DNA of 64,000 nt from Cellulomonas sp. SG140 (GCF_025770785.1 NZ_JANZLA010000002.1:62001-126000), one strand, 5' to 3'; positions 1 through 9,466 are shown, numbered from the stretch's first letter. A program made the numbers and translations. Notes: generated by a model not told the origin, from the sequence alone.

Positions 1-1
1 C

Positions 2-943
2 GCGCAGGTCCGTGCCGCGATCGGTCAGATGGCGCGCCAGGCGTACCAGGGCGGGGCTGCGGCGGACACGTCGGGACTCTCGGTGGTGCTCAGCGCGAGC
101 GACGCGCAGGACTTCGTCGCGCGCTTCGCCCTCGCCTCGACCGCGCAGCGCACGCAGGAGCAGGTGCTGGGTCAGATGCAGCAGCTCGAGGCGCAGGACC
201 GGAACTCGCAGGCGCGGCTGACGGCTGTGCGGCAGCGGATCGACGAGCTGAAGAAGGCCGCAGACCAGCAGGTCGTGGTCGCCGACCAGGCCAGCAAGGA
301 CGCGGCGGCGGCGAAGGCGCAGCTCGACCAGCTGCTGGCGGAGCAGACGCAGAAGCAGGCGGCGCTCCAGGGGCAGATCGCGCAGGCGCAAGCCGACCAG
401 GCGGCGCTCGACGCCGCTCGCACCCAGCTCGACCAGCAGCTCGCGCAGATCGTGGCGGAGCAGGCCGCGCAGGCGGCGGCCGCAGCACGCGCGGCCGCCG
501 CGAGCGGCCGGCCGGCGCAGGCGGCGCCGGGCGCCTGGTTCGTCAACCCGACGGCGCACGACCCGATCTACGTGACCTCTGAGTACGGGATGCGGCTGCA
601 GCCGATCCTGCACATCTGGCGCCTGCACGCCGGCATCGACCTGATGGACCACTGCAACGAGCCGGTGTACGCAGGGCGTGACGGCACCGTGCAGTGGGCG
701 ATGTACCGGTCCGGCCTCGGCAACCAGGTGATGGTGGACCACGGCTGGGTGAACGGCGCGTCGCTGATGTCCAGCTACGACCACCTGAACAGCTTCGCCG
801 TCTCCGCCGGGCAGCACGTGAGCGCCGGCCAGGTGGTCGGGTACGCCGGCATGACGGGCGGGGTGTCCACGGCGTGCCACCTGCACTTCGAGGTGTACAT
901 CAACGGAGGGACGGTGAACCCGCGCCCGTACCTCGGCATCTGA
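2..943 (+). CDS. M23 family metallopeptidase with coiled coil (5' end cut by window)
   Basis: The frame is open back to the first base, so the true start lies upstream; about 313 residues are visible. The first 170 are Gln/Ala/Asp-rich with heptad-like spacing, a long coiled coil. They are followed by an Ala-rich linker and an M23 (LytM) domain. Zn-binding motifs are visible: H-x3-D in LHAGIDLMD and H-x-H in CHLHFEV, so the enzyme looks catalytically intact. Family role: cleavage of peptidoglycan cross-bridges outside the membrane, typically activated through FtsEX. In actinobacteria this gene commonly sits between ftsX and smpB, and smpB is indeed next (83 nt downstream). The signal peptide is outside the window. 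Confidence 0.9.
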   Translation, partial: AQVRAAIGQMARQAYQGGAAADTSGLSVVLSASDAQDFVARFALASTAQRTQEQVLGQMQQLEAQDRNSQARLTAVRQRIDELKKAADQQVVVADQASKDAAAAKAQLDQLLAEQTQKQAALQGQIAQAQADQAALDAARTQLDQQLAQIVAEQAAQAAAAARAAAASGRPAQAAPGAWFVNPTAHDPIYVTSEYGMRLQPILHIWRLHAGIDLMDHCNEPVYAGRDGTVQWAMYRSGLGNQVMVDHGWVNGASLMSSYDHLNSFAVSAGQHVSAGQVVGYAGMTGGVSTACHLHFEVYINGGTVNPRPYLGI

Positions 944-1026
944 ATCCGCCTGCGTCCGCACCGGCCCCCTGTGTAGGCTTCCACGGGCCCGCCGGGACGG
1001 TGGGCTGATCGAGGGGAGGCGGCACG

Positions 1027-1497
1027 GTGGTCAAGCCGACCGGGCGCAGCCTCGTCGCGGCCAACCGCAAGGCCCGCCACGACTACACGATCGAGGACGT
1101 CTACGAGGCCGGCGTCGTCCTCACCGGCACCGAGGTCAAGGCGCTGCGCGCCGGCCGGGCCTCCCTGGTGGACGGCTGGTGCGAGGTCGACGGCGGCGAG
1201 GCGTGGCTGCACGGCGTGCACATCCCCGAGTACTCGCAGGGCACGTGGACCAACCATGCTCCGCGGCGAAAGCGCAAGCTCCTGCTGCACCACGACGAGA
1301 TCGAGCGCCTCGCTGCCGGCACCCGGGAGAAGGGGCAGACGATCGTCCCGCTGTCCCTGTACTTCCTGGACGGGCGCGCCAAGGTGGAGATCGCCCTGGC
1401 CCGCGGCAAGAAGGACTGGGACAAGCGGCAGGCGCTGCGCGAGCGGCAGGACAGCCTCGAGGCGCAACGAGCCATCCGGGAGCGACGGGACCGGTGA
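1027..1497 (+). CDS. smpB: SsrA-binding protein SmpB
   Basis: This 156-residue protein has the family's normal length. It opens with the SmpB core ([20 protein letters not shown] followed by [15 protein letters not shown]) and ends in the basic tail (KKDWDKRQ then repeated Arg) that enters the ribosome decoding centre. It binds tmRNA and delivers it to stalled ribosomes. The start is GTG, with GAGGGGAGG a few bases upstream. Its RNA partner ssrA lies at 9069-9435 on the same strand, 7.5 kb away and separated by unrelated genes. The stop overlaps the GTGA start of the next gene, so the two are translationally coupled. Confidence 0.97.
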   Translation: MVKPTGRSLVAANRKARHDYTIEDVYEAGVVLTGTEVKALRAGRASLVDGWCEVDGGEAWLHGVHIPEYSQGTWTNHAPRRKRKLLLHHDEIERLAAGTREKGQTIVPLSLYFLDGRAKVEIALARGKKDWDKRQALRERQDSLEAQRAIRERRDR

Positions 1498-3467
1498 GCA
1501 GGGGTAGGGACCGCGGGCGCACTGCAGCGGCTGCGTTGACGGCGCTCGGACTTCTCGCCGTCGTCACCGGGGGTCTGGTGGCGAGCGCCCGGCCCGCCAC
1601 GGCAGCGCCGCACGCGGCCGTGACCACGGGGCTGGCCACGACGGCGCCGACGGGCATCCAGACGGCCTCCGCTGGGCTCTCGCACAGGCCCGGGGACATG
1701 ACCGCGGGCCGTGAGGTGACGCGGTACGACGTGCGGGCGGACGTCGGTGCGGACGGCCGCACCCGCGTGACCATCGACCTGGACTTCGACTTCGGCAACG
1801 ACCCGGGCCACGGCCCGTACCTGACGCTGCCGACGCGGCAGCGGTACGACGACTCCCACGACCGCCTGTACCAGTACTCCGACATCACGGCGTCGAGCCC
1901 GACCGGGGCACCGGCGCACGTGAACAAGGAGAACGACCGGGACGCCATCGTCCTGCGGATCGGTGACCCGAAGAACGGCGACGTGCAGGGCGTGCAGACC
2001 TACCGGATCGCCTACACGGTGGACGGGTGGGTCAACCCGGCGAACAGCCAGCACAGCGGTGACGAGCTGTACTGGAACGTGATCGGCTCCGGGTGGGTGG
2101 TGCCGATCTCGCACCTGTCGTTGGTGGTGACCGGCCCGGCGCAGGCGGTCGGCGCCGCCTGCTACGTCGGCAGCTACGGCTCCACGGACCCGTGCACGTC
2201 GGCCGCGGTGCAGGGCTCGGGCGGCCGGTTCACGCAGGACGTGGTGGACGTCGGCCAGCAGTGGTCGGTGGTCACCGGGTGGCCGGCCGGCACGTTCCGT
2301 GCGCAGCCGATCCTCGGCCCGCGGTACGACCCGACGGCTGCCCTCGAACCGTTCAGCGTCGCCGGCGGAGCGGCGCTCGTGGTGCTGGTGCTCGGTGCCG
2401 TGGTGGTGGTGCGACGCGTGCTGCGGACGGGCCGGGACCAGGCGTACCTCGGGCTGACGCCGGGGCTGCGACCGGCCTCCGGTCAGCAGGTGGCGACCGG
2501 GCTGCGGGGCAGGCAGGCCGTCGCGGTGCAGTTCACGCCGCCCGAGGGCACCGGCCCCGGCGCGGTCGGGACCCTCGTGGACGAGCGCGCGAACGCGGTG
2601 GACGTCACCGCGACCCTGGTCGACCTCGCCGTCCGCGGCTACCTGCGCATCGAGGAGGTGCCGCGCCGCGACCCGAACAAGAAGCCGAAGGACTGGACGC
2701 TGGTGCAGCTGCGCGAGGCGGGCCCTGAGCTGCTGCCGTTCGAGACCGCGCTGCTCGGCTCCGTGTTCGCCGGCCGCCGGCAGGTGCGGCTGTCGGAGCT
2801 CCGCACCACGTTCGCGGCGTCGATGGCAGCGGTGCAGAGCAGCCTCTACCAGCACGTGACGGAGCGCGGCTGGTTCCGCAGCGACCCGCAGGCGGTGCGG
2901 AACCGGTGGCGGGTGAGCGGCGGCCTGCTGTCGGCGGGCGGCATCATCGCGCTGGTCGCGCCGCTGACCGCGCGGGTGCAGGTGCGCGGCGTCTCGCTGA
3001 TCGGCGTCGCCATCCTGCTGGTCGGCCTGCTGACGCTGGTGCTGGCGCGACGTGCGCCGGCGCGGACCGCGGACGGGACGGCCGTGCTGGCGCAGGCGCT
3101 CGGCTTCCGGCAGTACCTGGCCACGGCCGAGGCGAACCAGATCCGGTTCGAGGAGGGCCAGGACGTCTTCAGCCGCTACCTGCCCTACGCCATCGTGTTC
3201 GGGCTGGCCGACCGCTGGGCGCGGGTGTTCGCCGAGCTGGCGGCCCGCGGCCGGGCGGTCCCGCAACCCACCTGGTACACGGGGTACTACAACGTCGGCG
3301 CCGGCATGTTCTGGGCGCAGAGCTTCGCGGGGGCGATGGACCGGTTCTCGACGATCGCGACGCAGTCGCTGTCCGCGCCGACGCCGGGGTCGTCCGGCGG
3401 GTCCGGGTTCGGTGGCGGCGGGTTCTCCGGCGGGGGCGTCGGCGGCGGGGGCGGCGGGGGCTGGTAG
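1494..3467 (+). CDS. DUF2207 family membrane protein
   Basis: This is a 657-residue protein starting at the GTG that overlaps the smpB stop. Residues 1-39 form a signal peptide ending in ATA-A. An extracytoplasmic DUF2207 domain of about 250 residues follows, then a transmembrane segment (about 287-310), a cytoplasmic part, two closely spaced membrane segments (about 472-521), and a glycine-rich tail with repeated GGGG ending in W. This is the standard DUF2207 architecture. No catalytic function is known for the family. The overlap with smpB suggests co-expression but not shared function. Confidence 0.88.
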   Translation: MSRGRDRGRTAAAALTALGLLAVVTGGLVASARPATAAPHAAVTTGLATTAPTGIQTASAGLSHRPGDMTAGREVTRYDVRADVGADGRTRVTIDLDFDFGNDPGHGPYLTLPTRQRYDDSHDRLYQYSDITASSPTGAPAHVNKENDRDAIVLRIGDPKNGDVQGVQTYRIAYTVDGWVNPANSQHSGDELYWNVIGSGWVVPISHLSLVVTGPAQAVGAACYVGSYGSTDPCTSAAVQGSGGRFTQDVVDVGQQWSVVTGWPAGTFRAQPILGPRYDPTAALEPFSVAGGAALVVLVLGAVVVVRRVLRTGRDQAYLGLTPGLRPASGQQVATGLRGRQAVAVQFTPPEGTGPGAVGTLVDERANAVDVTATLVDLAVRGYLRIEEVPRRDPNKKPKDWTLVQLREAGPELLPFETALLGSVFAGRRQVRLSELRTTFAASMAAVQSSLYQHVTERGWFRSDPQAVRNRWRVSGGLLSAGGIIALVAPLTARVQVRGVSLIGVAILLVGLLTLVLARRAPARTADGTAVLAQALGFRQYLATAEANQIRFEEGQDVFSRYLPYAIVFGLADRWARVFAELAARGRAVPQPTWYTGYYNVGAGMFWAQSFAGAMDRFSTIATQSLSAPTPGSSGGSGFGGGGFSGGGVGGGGGGGW

Positions 3468-3536
3468 GCGCGCCGGGCTGCGGGGAGCGCGGACCCAGCG
3501 CTGGTCCGTGTCGGTGGGCTCGGGGACACTGGCGCG

Positions 3537-4592
3537 ATGGACCTGCCGGTGATGCCGCCGATCGACCCGATGCTGGCCAAGGTCTCGTCGTCCATCCCGC
3601 CAGGGCTGCTGTACGAGCCGAAGTGGGACGGCTTCCGCTCGATCGTGTTCCGGGACGGCGACGCGGTGGAGATCGGCTCGCGCAACACCAAGCCGATGCA
3701 GCGCTACTTCCCCGAGGTGGTCGCCGGGATCCTGGCGCAGCTGCCGGAGCGCGTGGTGGTCGACGGCGAGATCGTCGTCCCCTCGACCCGGCACACCGGG
3801 CTCGACTTCGAGGCGCTGCTGCAGCGCGTGCACCCGGCGGAGTCCCGGGTGCGGCTGCTCGCCGCGGAGACGCCCGCGCGGCTGGTGCTGTTCGACGTCC
3901 TGGCGGTGGGGGACGACGACCTGCGGGCGCGACCGTTCGCCGAGCGCCGTGCGGTCCTCGAGACGCTGGTCGGACCCGGTGACGTGGTGTCCGTCACGCC
4001 GCAGACGGACGACCTGGCGCAGGCGCAGCGGTGGTTCGAGCAGTTCGAGGGTGCCGGGCTGGACGGGGTGGTGGCCAAGGATGCGGCCGGCACCTACCAA
4101 CCGGGCAAGCGCACGATGACCAAGATCAAGCACGAGCGGACGGCCGACTGCGTGGTGGCCGGGTACCGGCTGCACACGTCCGGCACGGACGCCCTGGGTT
4201 CGCTGCTGCTCGGGCTGTACCGACCGGACGGGGTGCTGGCGTCGGTCGGCGTGGTCGGCGCGTTCCCGATGGCTCGTCGACGGGAGCTGCTCACCGAGCT
4301 CGCACCCCTGGTCACCACCCTCGAGGGCCACCCGTGGGGGGCGATGGCGACGGCTCGCACACCACGGGAGGCCGAGCACAGCCGGTGGGCGCGGGACCGT
4401 GACCTCTCGTTCGTCCCGCTGCGTCCTGAGCGGGTGGTCGAGGTGGCGTACGACCACCTGGAGGGTGACCGGTTCCGGCACACCGCGCAGTTCCGGCGGT
4501 GGCGGCCGGACCGCGACCCCTCCAGCTGCACGTACGCGCAGCTGGAGGAGCCGGTCACCTACGACCTGGCGGACGTGCTGGCCGGGCGCTGA
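3537..4592 (+). CDS. ligC: ATP-dependent DNA ligase, LigC type
   Basis: This 351-residue ligase seals nicks using ATP. The nucleotidyltransferase motif I is YEPKWDGFRS with the adenylated lysine at K29. Motif III (LVLFDVLAV), motif IV (DGVVAKD, about 175-181) and motif V (TKIKHERT) follow. A C-terminal OB-fold part contains the family element RPERVVEVAYDHLEGDRFRH. Length and the opening MDLPVMPPIDPMLAK match stand-alone LigC of mycobacteria rather than the multidomain LigD. The ATG lies 70 nt after the DUF2207 gene, with no strong Shine-Dalgarno. In mycobacteria LigC acts in minor repair pathways; no Ku or primase gene is next to it here. Confidence 0.92.
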   Translation: MDLPVMPPIDPMLAKVSSSIPPGLLYEPKWDGFRSIVFRDGDAVEIGSRNTKPMQRYFPEVVAGILAQLPERVVVDGEIVVPSTRHTGLDFEALLQRVHPAESRVRLLAAETPARLVLFDVLAVGDDDLRARPFAERRAVLETLVGPGDVVSVTPQTDDLAQAQRWFEQFEGAGLDGVVAKDAAGTYQPGKRTMTKIKHERTADCVVAGYRLHTSGTDALGSLLLGLYRPDGVLASVGVVGAFPMARRRELLTELAPLVTTLEGHPWGAMATARTPREAEHSRWARDRDLSFVPLRPERVVEVAYDHLEGDRFRHTAQFRRWRPDRDPSSCTYAQLEEPVTYDLADVLAGR

Positions 4593-4653
4593 CGGCGACC
4601 GTCGGTACGGCCGGTGCGCCGGGCTGTCAGGGCCGCCGGCGCGGGTGCGGGGG

Positions 4654-5442
4654 TCAGGCCCGTCGGCGAAGGGCGAACGCCGCTCCGGCGACGCAGACGA
4701 CGCACCAGGTCAGCATCACCGCGACCGATCGACCCGGCACAGTGAACGACCCGGGTGCCAGGCCGGCCCGGACCGCCTCGGCCATCGGCTCGATCGGCAG
4801 CCACTGGTGGGCGTGCTGCAGCCAGAGCGGCATCCGGTCCGCCGGGAAGCTGACGGGCGAGAACAGCAGCACCACGAAGACGAGCACCTGCGACATCAGC
4901 TGCGCGATGGTGCCCGGCAGCAGCCACGCCATGGCGTAGCCGACCGCGGCGGCCGTCAGCGACACGACGAGCGCCGTGGGCAGCAGCCACCAGCTCGGTG
5001 CGAGGTGCACGTGGAACCGCAGCACCCCGGCCAGTACGCCGAGGACGACGCCGGGCAGCGCGATCAGCGTCCACACCAGTAGGTCGGTCGCCAGGAACAG
5101 CTCCCGTGGGACCGGCAGCGTCCGCATCCAGTCGGCGCTGCCCTCCGTCCGGGACTGCACCACCAGCTGGGGCGTCATCACCAGTCCGACCATGACCAGC
5201 GAGACGGTCGGCGCGCCGGTGGCCAGGTACAACGCCTCGGCCGGCGCCGGCTGGCCGACGAGCAGCCCGTACCCGATCACCGTCGCGACGGACAGCAGGA
5301 CCTGCACCAGCACCAGCAGGGGGAGTGCGGAGGCCATCCGGCGGGCCTGCCAGCGCAGCAGCAGGGGCAGCTGCCGCAGGGCCGAGACGCGGGGCGTCGC
5401 GGGTGCGGTCGACACGATGGGTGCCGCGGTCGTCGTCGTCAT
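4654..5442 (-). CDS. ABC-2 type exporter, permease subunit
   Basis: This is a 262-residue integral membrane protein with about six hydrophobic segments after a short cytoplasmic N-terminus (MTTTTAAPIVS). It has the layout of ABC-2 permeases: a first helix near 40, then LATGAPTVSLVMVGLVMTP, and the C-terminal LFSPVSFPADRMP followed by WLPIEP, a typical ABC-2 loop. Its ATG overlaps the stop of the ATPase gene (ATGA), so the pair makes one transporter. The substrate is not evident; with a divergent TetR regulator, a drug or lipid exporter is a reasonable guess. Confidence 0.85.
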   Translation of the reverse strand: MTTTTAAPIVSTAPATPRVSALRQLPLLLRWQARRMASALPLLVLVQVLLSVATVIGYGLLVGQPAPAEALYLATGAPTVSLVMVGLVMTPQLVVQSRTEGSADWMRTLPVPRELFLATDLLVWTLIALPGVVLGVLAGVLRFHVHLAPSWWLLPTALVVSLTAAAVGYAMAWLLPGTIAQLMSQVLVFVVLLFSPVSFPADRMPLWLQHAHQWLPIEPMAEAVRAGLAPGSFTVPGRSVAVMLTWCVVCVAGAAFALRRRA

Positions 5443-6422
5443 GCCGCCACCTCCTCGTCGTCGGCACGCGCAGCGGACGCGCCGGTTCCGTCGCCCGCGC
5501 CTTCTCCCACCAGCTCCACGTAGACGTCCTCCAGGGAGGCGGGGGAGAGCGCGTACCGCTCGAGACGTCCGGCGGCGAGCTCGTCGGACGCCCACTGCAC
5601 GGCGACGGCGGCCTGCGCGGCCGGCACGGTGGCCGTGGCGCGCAGACGTCCGCGGTCCACCAGGACGAGCCCGTCCGGCGTCAGCGGGTGCCGGCCCGGC
5701 GCCAGGTCCAGCTCGAGCGTCAGCGCACCACCGTGCCGCGCCGTCATGGCCGCCGGCGTCTCGTCGGCCAGCACCTTGCCCTGGTCGAGCACGACCAGGC
5801 GGTCCACCACGCGCTCCGCCTCGCGCACGTTGTGGGTGACCAGCAGCACGCCCGCACCGTCGTCGGCCAGCCGCCGGATCTGCTGCCAGAGCAGGCGCCG
5901 ACGCATCGGGTCGACGTCGTTGGTGGGCTCGTCGAGGACCACCAACCGACCCGGAGCGACGGCGGTCATGGCGAAGGCGGTGAGCCGAGCGACGCCGCCC
6001 GACACCTTCTGCGCGGGGGTGTGCGCCCACGGCTGCAGGTCGAGCGCCTCGAGCAGCTCCCCGGTGCGGCGGCGTGCGGTGGCCGGGCCTGCGCCGCGGA
6101 TGCGCCCGACGAGCTCGACGGCTCGCGCAGGGGTGAGTCCGGTGATGGGCACGTTGGCCTGCGCCTGCACGCTGACGAGCCGTCGCGCGAGGTCCGGCCG
6201 CGCCACCGCGTCGACGCCGCACACCCGCACGGAGCCGGAGTCGGGGCGCGTGAGCCCGACGACCTGGTTGACGAGCGTCGTCTTGCCGGCGCCGTTGTGG
6301 CCGAGGAGACCGACCACCTGCCCCGGCGCTACGCGCAGGTCCACCCCCGCGTTGGCCTGCACCACGTGCCCTCTCCGCACGAACCGCTTGCGCAGCCCGT
6401 GCACCTCCAGCGCTGCGTCCAT
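5439..6422 (-). CDS. ABC transporter ATP-binding protein
   Basis: This 327-residue ATPase powers the permease encoded immediately downstream. Walker A is GHNGAGKT (41-48), the signature is VSGGV (140-144, a weak version of LSGGQ), and Walker B is LVVLDEP, with the catalytic Glu at about 165. The C-terminal 80 residues are the usual DrrA-like extension. ATG at 6422 is preferred over the GTG immediately before it, because GAGGAGG would sit only one base from the GTG. Transcription diverges from the TetR gene at 6519, and the shared intergenic DNA carries a palindrome. Confidence 0.9.
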   Translation of the reverse strand: MDAALEVHGLRKRFVRRGHVVQANAGVDLRVAPGQVVGLLGHNGAGKTTLVNQVVGLTRPDSGSVRVCGVDAVARPDLARRLVSVQAQANVPITGLTPARAVELVGRIRGAGPATARRRTGELLEALDLQPWAHTPAQKVSGGVARLTAFAMTAVAPGRLVVLDEPTNDVDPMRRRLLWQQIRRLADDGAGVLLVTHNVREAERVVDRLVVLDQGKVLADETPAAMTARHGGALTLELDLAPGRHPLTPDGLVLVDRGRLRATATVPAAQAAVAVQWASDELAAGRLERYALSPASLEDVYVELVGEGAGDGTGASAARADDEEVAA

Positions 6423-6432
6423 CACGCCTCCT

Positions 6433-6482
6433 CAGATACCGATCTGCCTTCGCGTCGGAACGTAGCAGATACCGAACGGTAT
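6433..6482. promoter_or_regulatory. probable TetR operator in divergent ABC/TetR promoter
   Basis: A perfect palindrome ATACCG-AA-CGGTAT lies at 6469-6482. The 10-mer CAGATACCGA occurs twice, at 6433-6442 and 6466-6475, 33 bp apart and on the same side of the helix. The position between a TetR gene and the exporter it probably controls fits autoregulation. A possible -10 (TAGTCT, 6507-6512) ends only six bases before the TetR ATG, so that transcript could be leaderless. Confidence 0.6.
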
Positions 6483-6518
6483 GGAACATAGATTCCGGAC
6501 GGGATGTAGTCTGCGTGC

Positions 6519-7307
6519 ATGGCGCGATCACGGGATCCCCGGGACTGGGACGACGACGAGACCGTGGGGGCGGCCTCCCGCGCCCTCGTCGACGCCGCCG
6601 CGGCACTGACCCGGGCGATGAGCCTGGGTGCAGCCGTCGCAGGGGAGCAGGTCAGCGACACGCTGTCCCGGACGCTGAAGGACGCCTCCCGGGAGCTGGC
6701 GGAGGCGTCCGCCCAGCTGGGTCGTCACGCCGGTGAGCGTCGGCGGCGCGCGAAGGTGGAGCGAACTCGTGCCGACCTGCTGGCCGCCGCGCGCCGGGTG
6801 TTCGCCGCCAAGGGCTACGAGGGTGCCGCAGTGGGGGATATCGCTGCGGAGGCCGGCTACACCAAGGGGGCGCTGTACTCGAACTTCGACTCGAAGGAGG
6901 CGATCTTCCTCGAGATCGCCCGGGAGCTGACCGAGCAGGAGGCGGTGGAGACGGCTGGCTGGACGCCGGCGGACCTGCGGCGCCACCTCGCGGTGCGGGT
7001 GCCCGACGCCGACCTGCTGACCCGCATGCTGCTGACCCTCGAGCTGTACACGTACGCCGTGCGGCACCCGGAGGCGCAGGCCGAGCTGGCCCCGCTGGCT
7101 CGTGGGTCGATGGACGTGCTGGCCCGGTTGGTGCACACCGCGCGCAGCGGTGCACCGGGTGAAGCGACCCGTGCGGACCGGGACACCGCCCTGGGACTGG
7201 CGGCCGTGCACCTGCTCGCGGTGGTGGCCGGGCCGCTGCTGGGTGGTGCTGACGAGGTGGCCGCTACCGCGGACCGGTTGGTGCAGCGGCTGCTCGCCGA
7301 GGGCTGA
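6519..7307 (+). CDS. TetR family regulator with N-terminal extension
   Basis: This is a 262-residue repressor-type protein. The helix-turn-helix lies at about 83-129 (TRADLLAAARRVFAAKGYEG, then DIAAEAGYTKGALYSNFDSK), followed by an alpha-helical ligand domain. Usual TetR proteins begin their HTH near residue 10. Here about 78 residues precede it, including an Ala/Ser-rich predicted amphipathic helix (roughly 18-70) ending in a basic patch. An internal restart before the HTH is possible, but the extension shows host-like codon bias. It is divergent from the ABC exporter and most likely represses it. Confidence 0.88.
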   Translation: MARSRDPRDWDDDETVGAASRALVDAAAALTRAMSLGAAVAGEQVSDTLSRTLKDASRELAEASAQLGRHAGERRRRAKVERTRADLLAAARRVFAAKGYEGAAVGDIAAEAGYTKGALYSNFDSKEAIFLEIARELTEQEAVETAGWTPADLRRHLAVRVPDADLLTRMLLTLELYTYAVRHPEAQAELAPLARGSMDVLARLVHTARSGAPGEATRADRDTALGLAAVHLLAVVAGPLLGGADEVAATADRLVQRLLAEG

Positions 7308-7469
7308 GGGCGCCGTCCGGGGCTGGCCAGGACTCGGATACAGGCGCTTCCCAGGCTGGGGCACCGGTGCACAGGAAGCCCACATCGGCCGTCCAGCGCC
7401 CTTCCGGACTGCCGAGGTCTGATGGTCACCGTCGACGTCACGGTGACGGCGGCGGGGGAGGTGGACGGG

Positions 7470-8957
7470 ATGTCCGAGCAGGAACCGCAGCAGGTCGGCG
7501 CAGGGGACGGCGAGGCCGGGCAGGCGCAGCAGCCGACCGGTGGACCGGCCGCGGAGCCGGTGGTGCAGCCGATCGCCGCGCCGCCAGGTGCTCAGCCCCC
7601 GGTCGACGGTGACGCCTTGCACGTCGAGCCCTGGTCGCCGGTCGTCCGCGACCCCTACGCAGTCCCTATCGACAGTGGCTACCCGGCGGCGCCTCCGGTC
7701 GGTGACACCCGGCTCGCGGTGGACCCGCGCCGGCGCATGCGTCGGCGTCGGGCGATCGTCGGCAGCTCCGCCGCCGCGGTGATCGCCGCGGCGCTCGTCG
7801 TCGGCGCTGCGGTGCACCCCGGGGCCGCTCCGACCGGCACCGCGGCGACCGCGACGGACGAGCGCGCGCCGTGGAGCTGGTCGCAGCGCGGGTACGGCGA
7901 CCCCGGACGCGGTGGGTTCGTCCCGAGCGCCCCCGGCTCCTCGTCGGACGGCAGCTCGTCCGACGGGTCGGGCGCGTCGTCGTCGGACGGCACCACCACC
8001 CAGGGCGCCACGACGGCGACCGCGGCGCAGCAGGTGGGCGTGGTGACGATCACCAGCCAGCTCGGCTACGAGAACGCCACCTCCGCCGGCACGGGGATGA
8101 TCCTGACCGCCGACGGCGTGGTGCTGACCAACAACCACGTGGTGGAGAACGCCACCGCGATCCAGGTGACGGTGGAGAGCACCGGCACGAGCTACACGGC
8201 GAAGGTGCTCGGCACGGACAAGAAGGCCGACGTCGCCGTGCTCAAGCTGCAGGGCGCCAGCGGCCTGACGCCGGTCACCCTGGACACCGCGGGCGTGACC
8301 AGCGGCGAGGCGGTCACCGCGATCGGCAACGCCGAGGGCACCGGCACGCTGGTGGCCGCGGCGGGCTCCGTCACGGCGACCGACCAGACCATGACGGCCT
8401 CGACCGACTCGGCCAGCGCGGAGACGCTGTCCGGGCTGATAGAGTTCTCCGCCTCGGTGGTCAGCGGCGACTCCGGTGGCCCCGTGCTCGACTCGAACGG
8501 CCAGGTGGTCGGCATCACCACGGCCGCCTCGAGCGGCCCGGGCTCGACCGTCGCCTACGCGATCGACATCCAGGACGCGATGGCCATCGCCAAGCAGATC
8601 GAGGCGGGGCAAGGCTCGGCCGACATCGTGATCGGGTACCCGGCGTTCCTCGGGGTGTCCATCGGCTCGTCGGCGCAGACGCGGGGCCTGCCGGGGGACA
8701 CCAGCGGCGCGACCGGCACGACGAGCGGTGCCACCATCGTCGGCGTGATCGCCGGGACGCCGGCCGCCGAAGCCGGGCTGGTGGCCGGCGACACCATCAC
8801 CAAGGTCGGCGCCACCGCCATCGCCTCGTCCGACCAGCTGTCCACCGTCCTGGCCGGTCACAAGCCGGGCGACAAGGTGACCATCACGTGGACGGCGGCC
8901 AGCACGGGCGCCAGCCACACGGCCACCGTGACGCTGGCGAGCGGTCCGGTCGCCTGA
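7470..8957 (+). CDS. membrane-anchored HtrA-type serine protease with PDZ domain
   Basis: This 495-residue protein combines a Pro/Gln/Glu-rich cytoplasmic N-terminus (1-90), basic residues and one transmembrane helix (about 95-115), and a Ser/Asp/Gly linker (150-180). A trypsin-like domain follows with the triad H223 (TNNHVV), D254 (KKADVAVLKL) and S335 (SGDSGGPVL). A C-terminal PDZ domain (about 395-490) carries GVIAGTPAAEAGLVAGD. This is the actinobacterial HtrA/PepD layout, expected to degrade or sense misfolded proteins outside the membrane. ATG at 7470 is chosen because GGGGGAGG sits 8 nt upstream; an in-frame start at 7422 has no such site. Confidence 0.93.
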   Translation: MSEQEPQQVGAGDGEAGQAQQPTGGPAAEPVVQPIAAPPGAQPPVDGDALHVEPWSPVVRDPYAVPIDSGYPAAPPVGDTRLAVDPRRRMRRRRAIVGSSAAAVIAAALVVGAAVHPGAAPTGTAATATDERAPWSWSQRGYGDPGRGGFVPSAPGSSSDGSSSDGSGASSSDGTTTQGATTATAAQQVGVVTITSQLGYENATSAGTGMILTADGVVLTNNHVVENATAIQVTVESTGTSYTAKVLGTDKKADVAVLKLQGASGLTPVTLDTAGVTSGEAVTAIGNAEGTGTLVAAAGSVTATDQTMTASTDSASAETLSGLIEFSASVVSGDSGGPVLDSNGQVVGITTAASSGPGSTVAYAIDIQDAMAIAKQIEAGQGSADIVIGYPAFLGVSIGSSAQTRGLPGDTSGATGTTSGATIVGVIAGTPAAEAGLVAGDTITKVGATAIASSDQLSTVLAGHKPGDKVTITWTAASTGASHTATVTLASGPVA

Positions 8958-8975
8958 CCGGTCCGGCAGCCGGGT

Positions 8976-9014
8976 GCCGGGCGGGCCCGCGGGAATGGGC
9001 GGGACCCGCCCGGC
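8976..9014 (+). terminator. hairpin after the protease gene
   Basis: A perfect 10-bp inverted repeat, GCCGGGCGGG (8976-8985) and CCCGCCCGGC (9005-9014), begins 19 nt past the protease stop. It is followed by GTTGTCC, a poor U tract, as is common for actinobacterial terminators. It would separate the protease transcript from ssrA. Confidence 0.55.
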
Positions 9015-9068
9015 GTTGTCCAGTACGATCGACCAGCCGCCCGCGGGCGGCGCTTGACAACTCAACAT

Positions 9069-9435
9069 GGGGGTGATCGGTTTCGACGGTGGTCGCCGAT
9101 CCAGGGGAAGCGGGCCGAGGACGCACGGTTATCTCGTTAACGATCCGCGCAAACCCATAGGTGCCAATACATCGCGCACCGACTTCGCCCTCGCCGCCTG
9201 AGCGAGCTGTGAAGTCCGTCAGCCCGAGCTAGCTTCCGACTCGGTTCCTGGCGTCATCTAGGGAGCCACTGCTCACAGCGTTCGTCAGTGACGTTGTGGG
9301 GACTTTCAGCTGACTGAGCCTGTCCACGACTTGTCTGCGTGATCGTGGGGGCTGAGAAAAGCGCAGCAGAATGCGCCCGGAGAAGCCCTGGTTCTGTGTC
9401 ATCGGACGCGGGTTCGATTCCCGCCACCTCCACCA
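9069..9435 (+). ncRNA. ssrA: tmRNA (SsrA)
   Basis: The gene begins GGGGGTGATCGGTTTCGACG, the conserved tmRNA 5' end, and finishes with the T-arm GGTTCGATTCC and encoded CCA. The acceptor stem pairs bases 1-7 with CACCTCC before the discriminator A. The reading frame starts at the resume codon GCC (9163-9165) and ends at TGA (9199-9201), giving the tag A-N-T-S-R-T-D-F-A-L-A-A. The ALAA end is the normal degradation signal for ClpXP-type proteases. The length of 367 nt is normal. Its protein partner SmpB is encoded at 1027-1497. Confidence 0.96.
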
Positions 9436-9440
9436 CATCT

Positions 9441-9460
9441 GACCTGCGGAAACGCAGGTC
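9441..9460 (+). terminator. GNRA-loop hairpin just after tmRNA
   Basis: GACCTGCG, loop GAAA, CGCAGGTC form a perfect 8-bp stem with a GNRA tetraloop, starting five bases after the tmRNA CCA. It is probably part of the precursor 3' trailer, either terminating transcription or marking the RNase processing point. Confidence 0.5.
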
Positions 9461-9466
9461 TTGGTG

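Noticed and set aside
1101-4481. Very long minus-strand open frame of over 1100 codons
   Set aside because: It is antisense to smpB, the DUF2207 gene and ligC; its product is Arg/Pro/His-rich low complexity, a shadow of high-GC coding DNA.
7422-7469. Upstream start for the HtrA-type protease
   Set aside because: The extra 16 residues have no ribosome site, whereas ATG 7470 is preceded by GGGGGAGG at good distance.
9411-9435. tRNA-like 3' end (GGTTCGATTCC then CCA)
   Set aside because: It belongs to the tRNA-like domain of tmRNA: the acceptor strand pairs with 9069-9075, not with a local 5' half.
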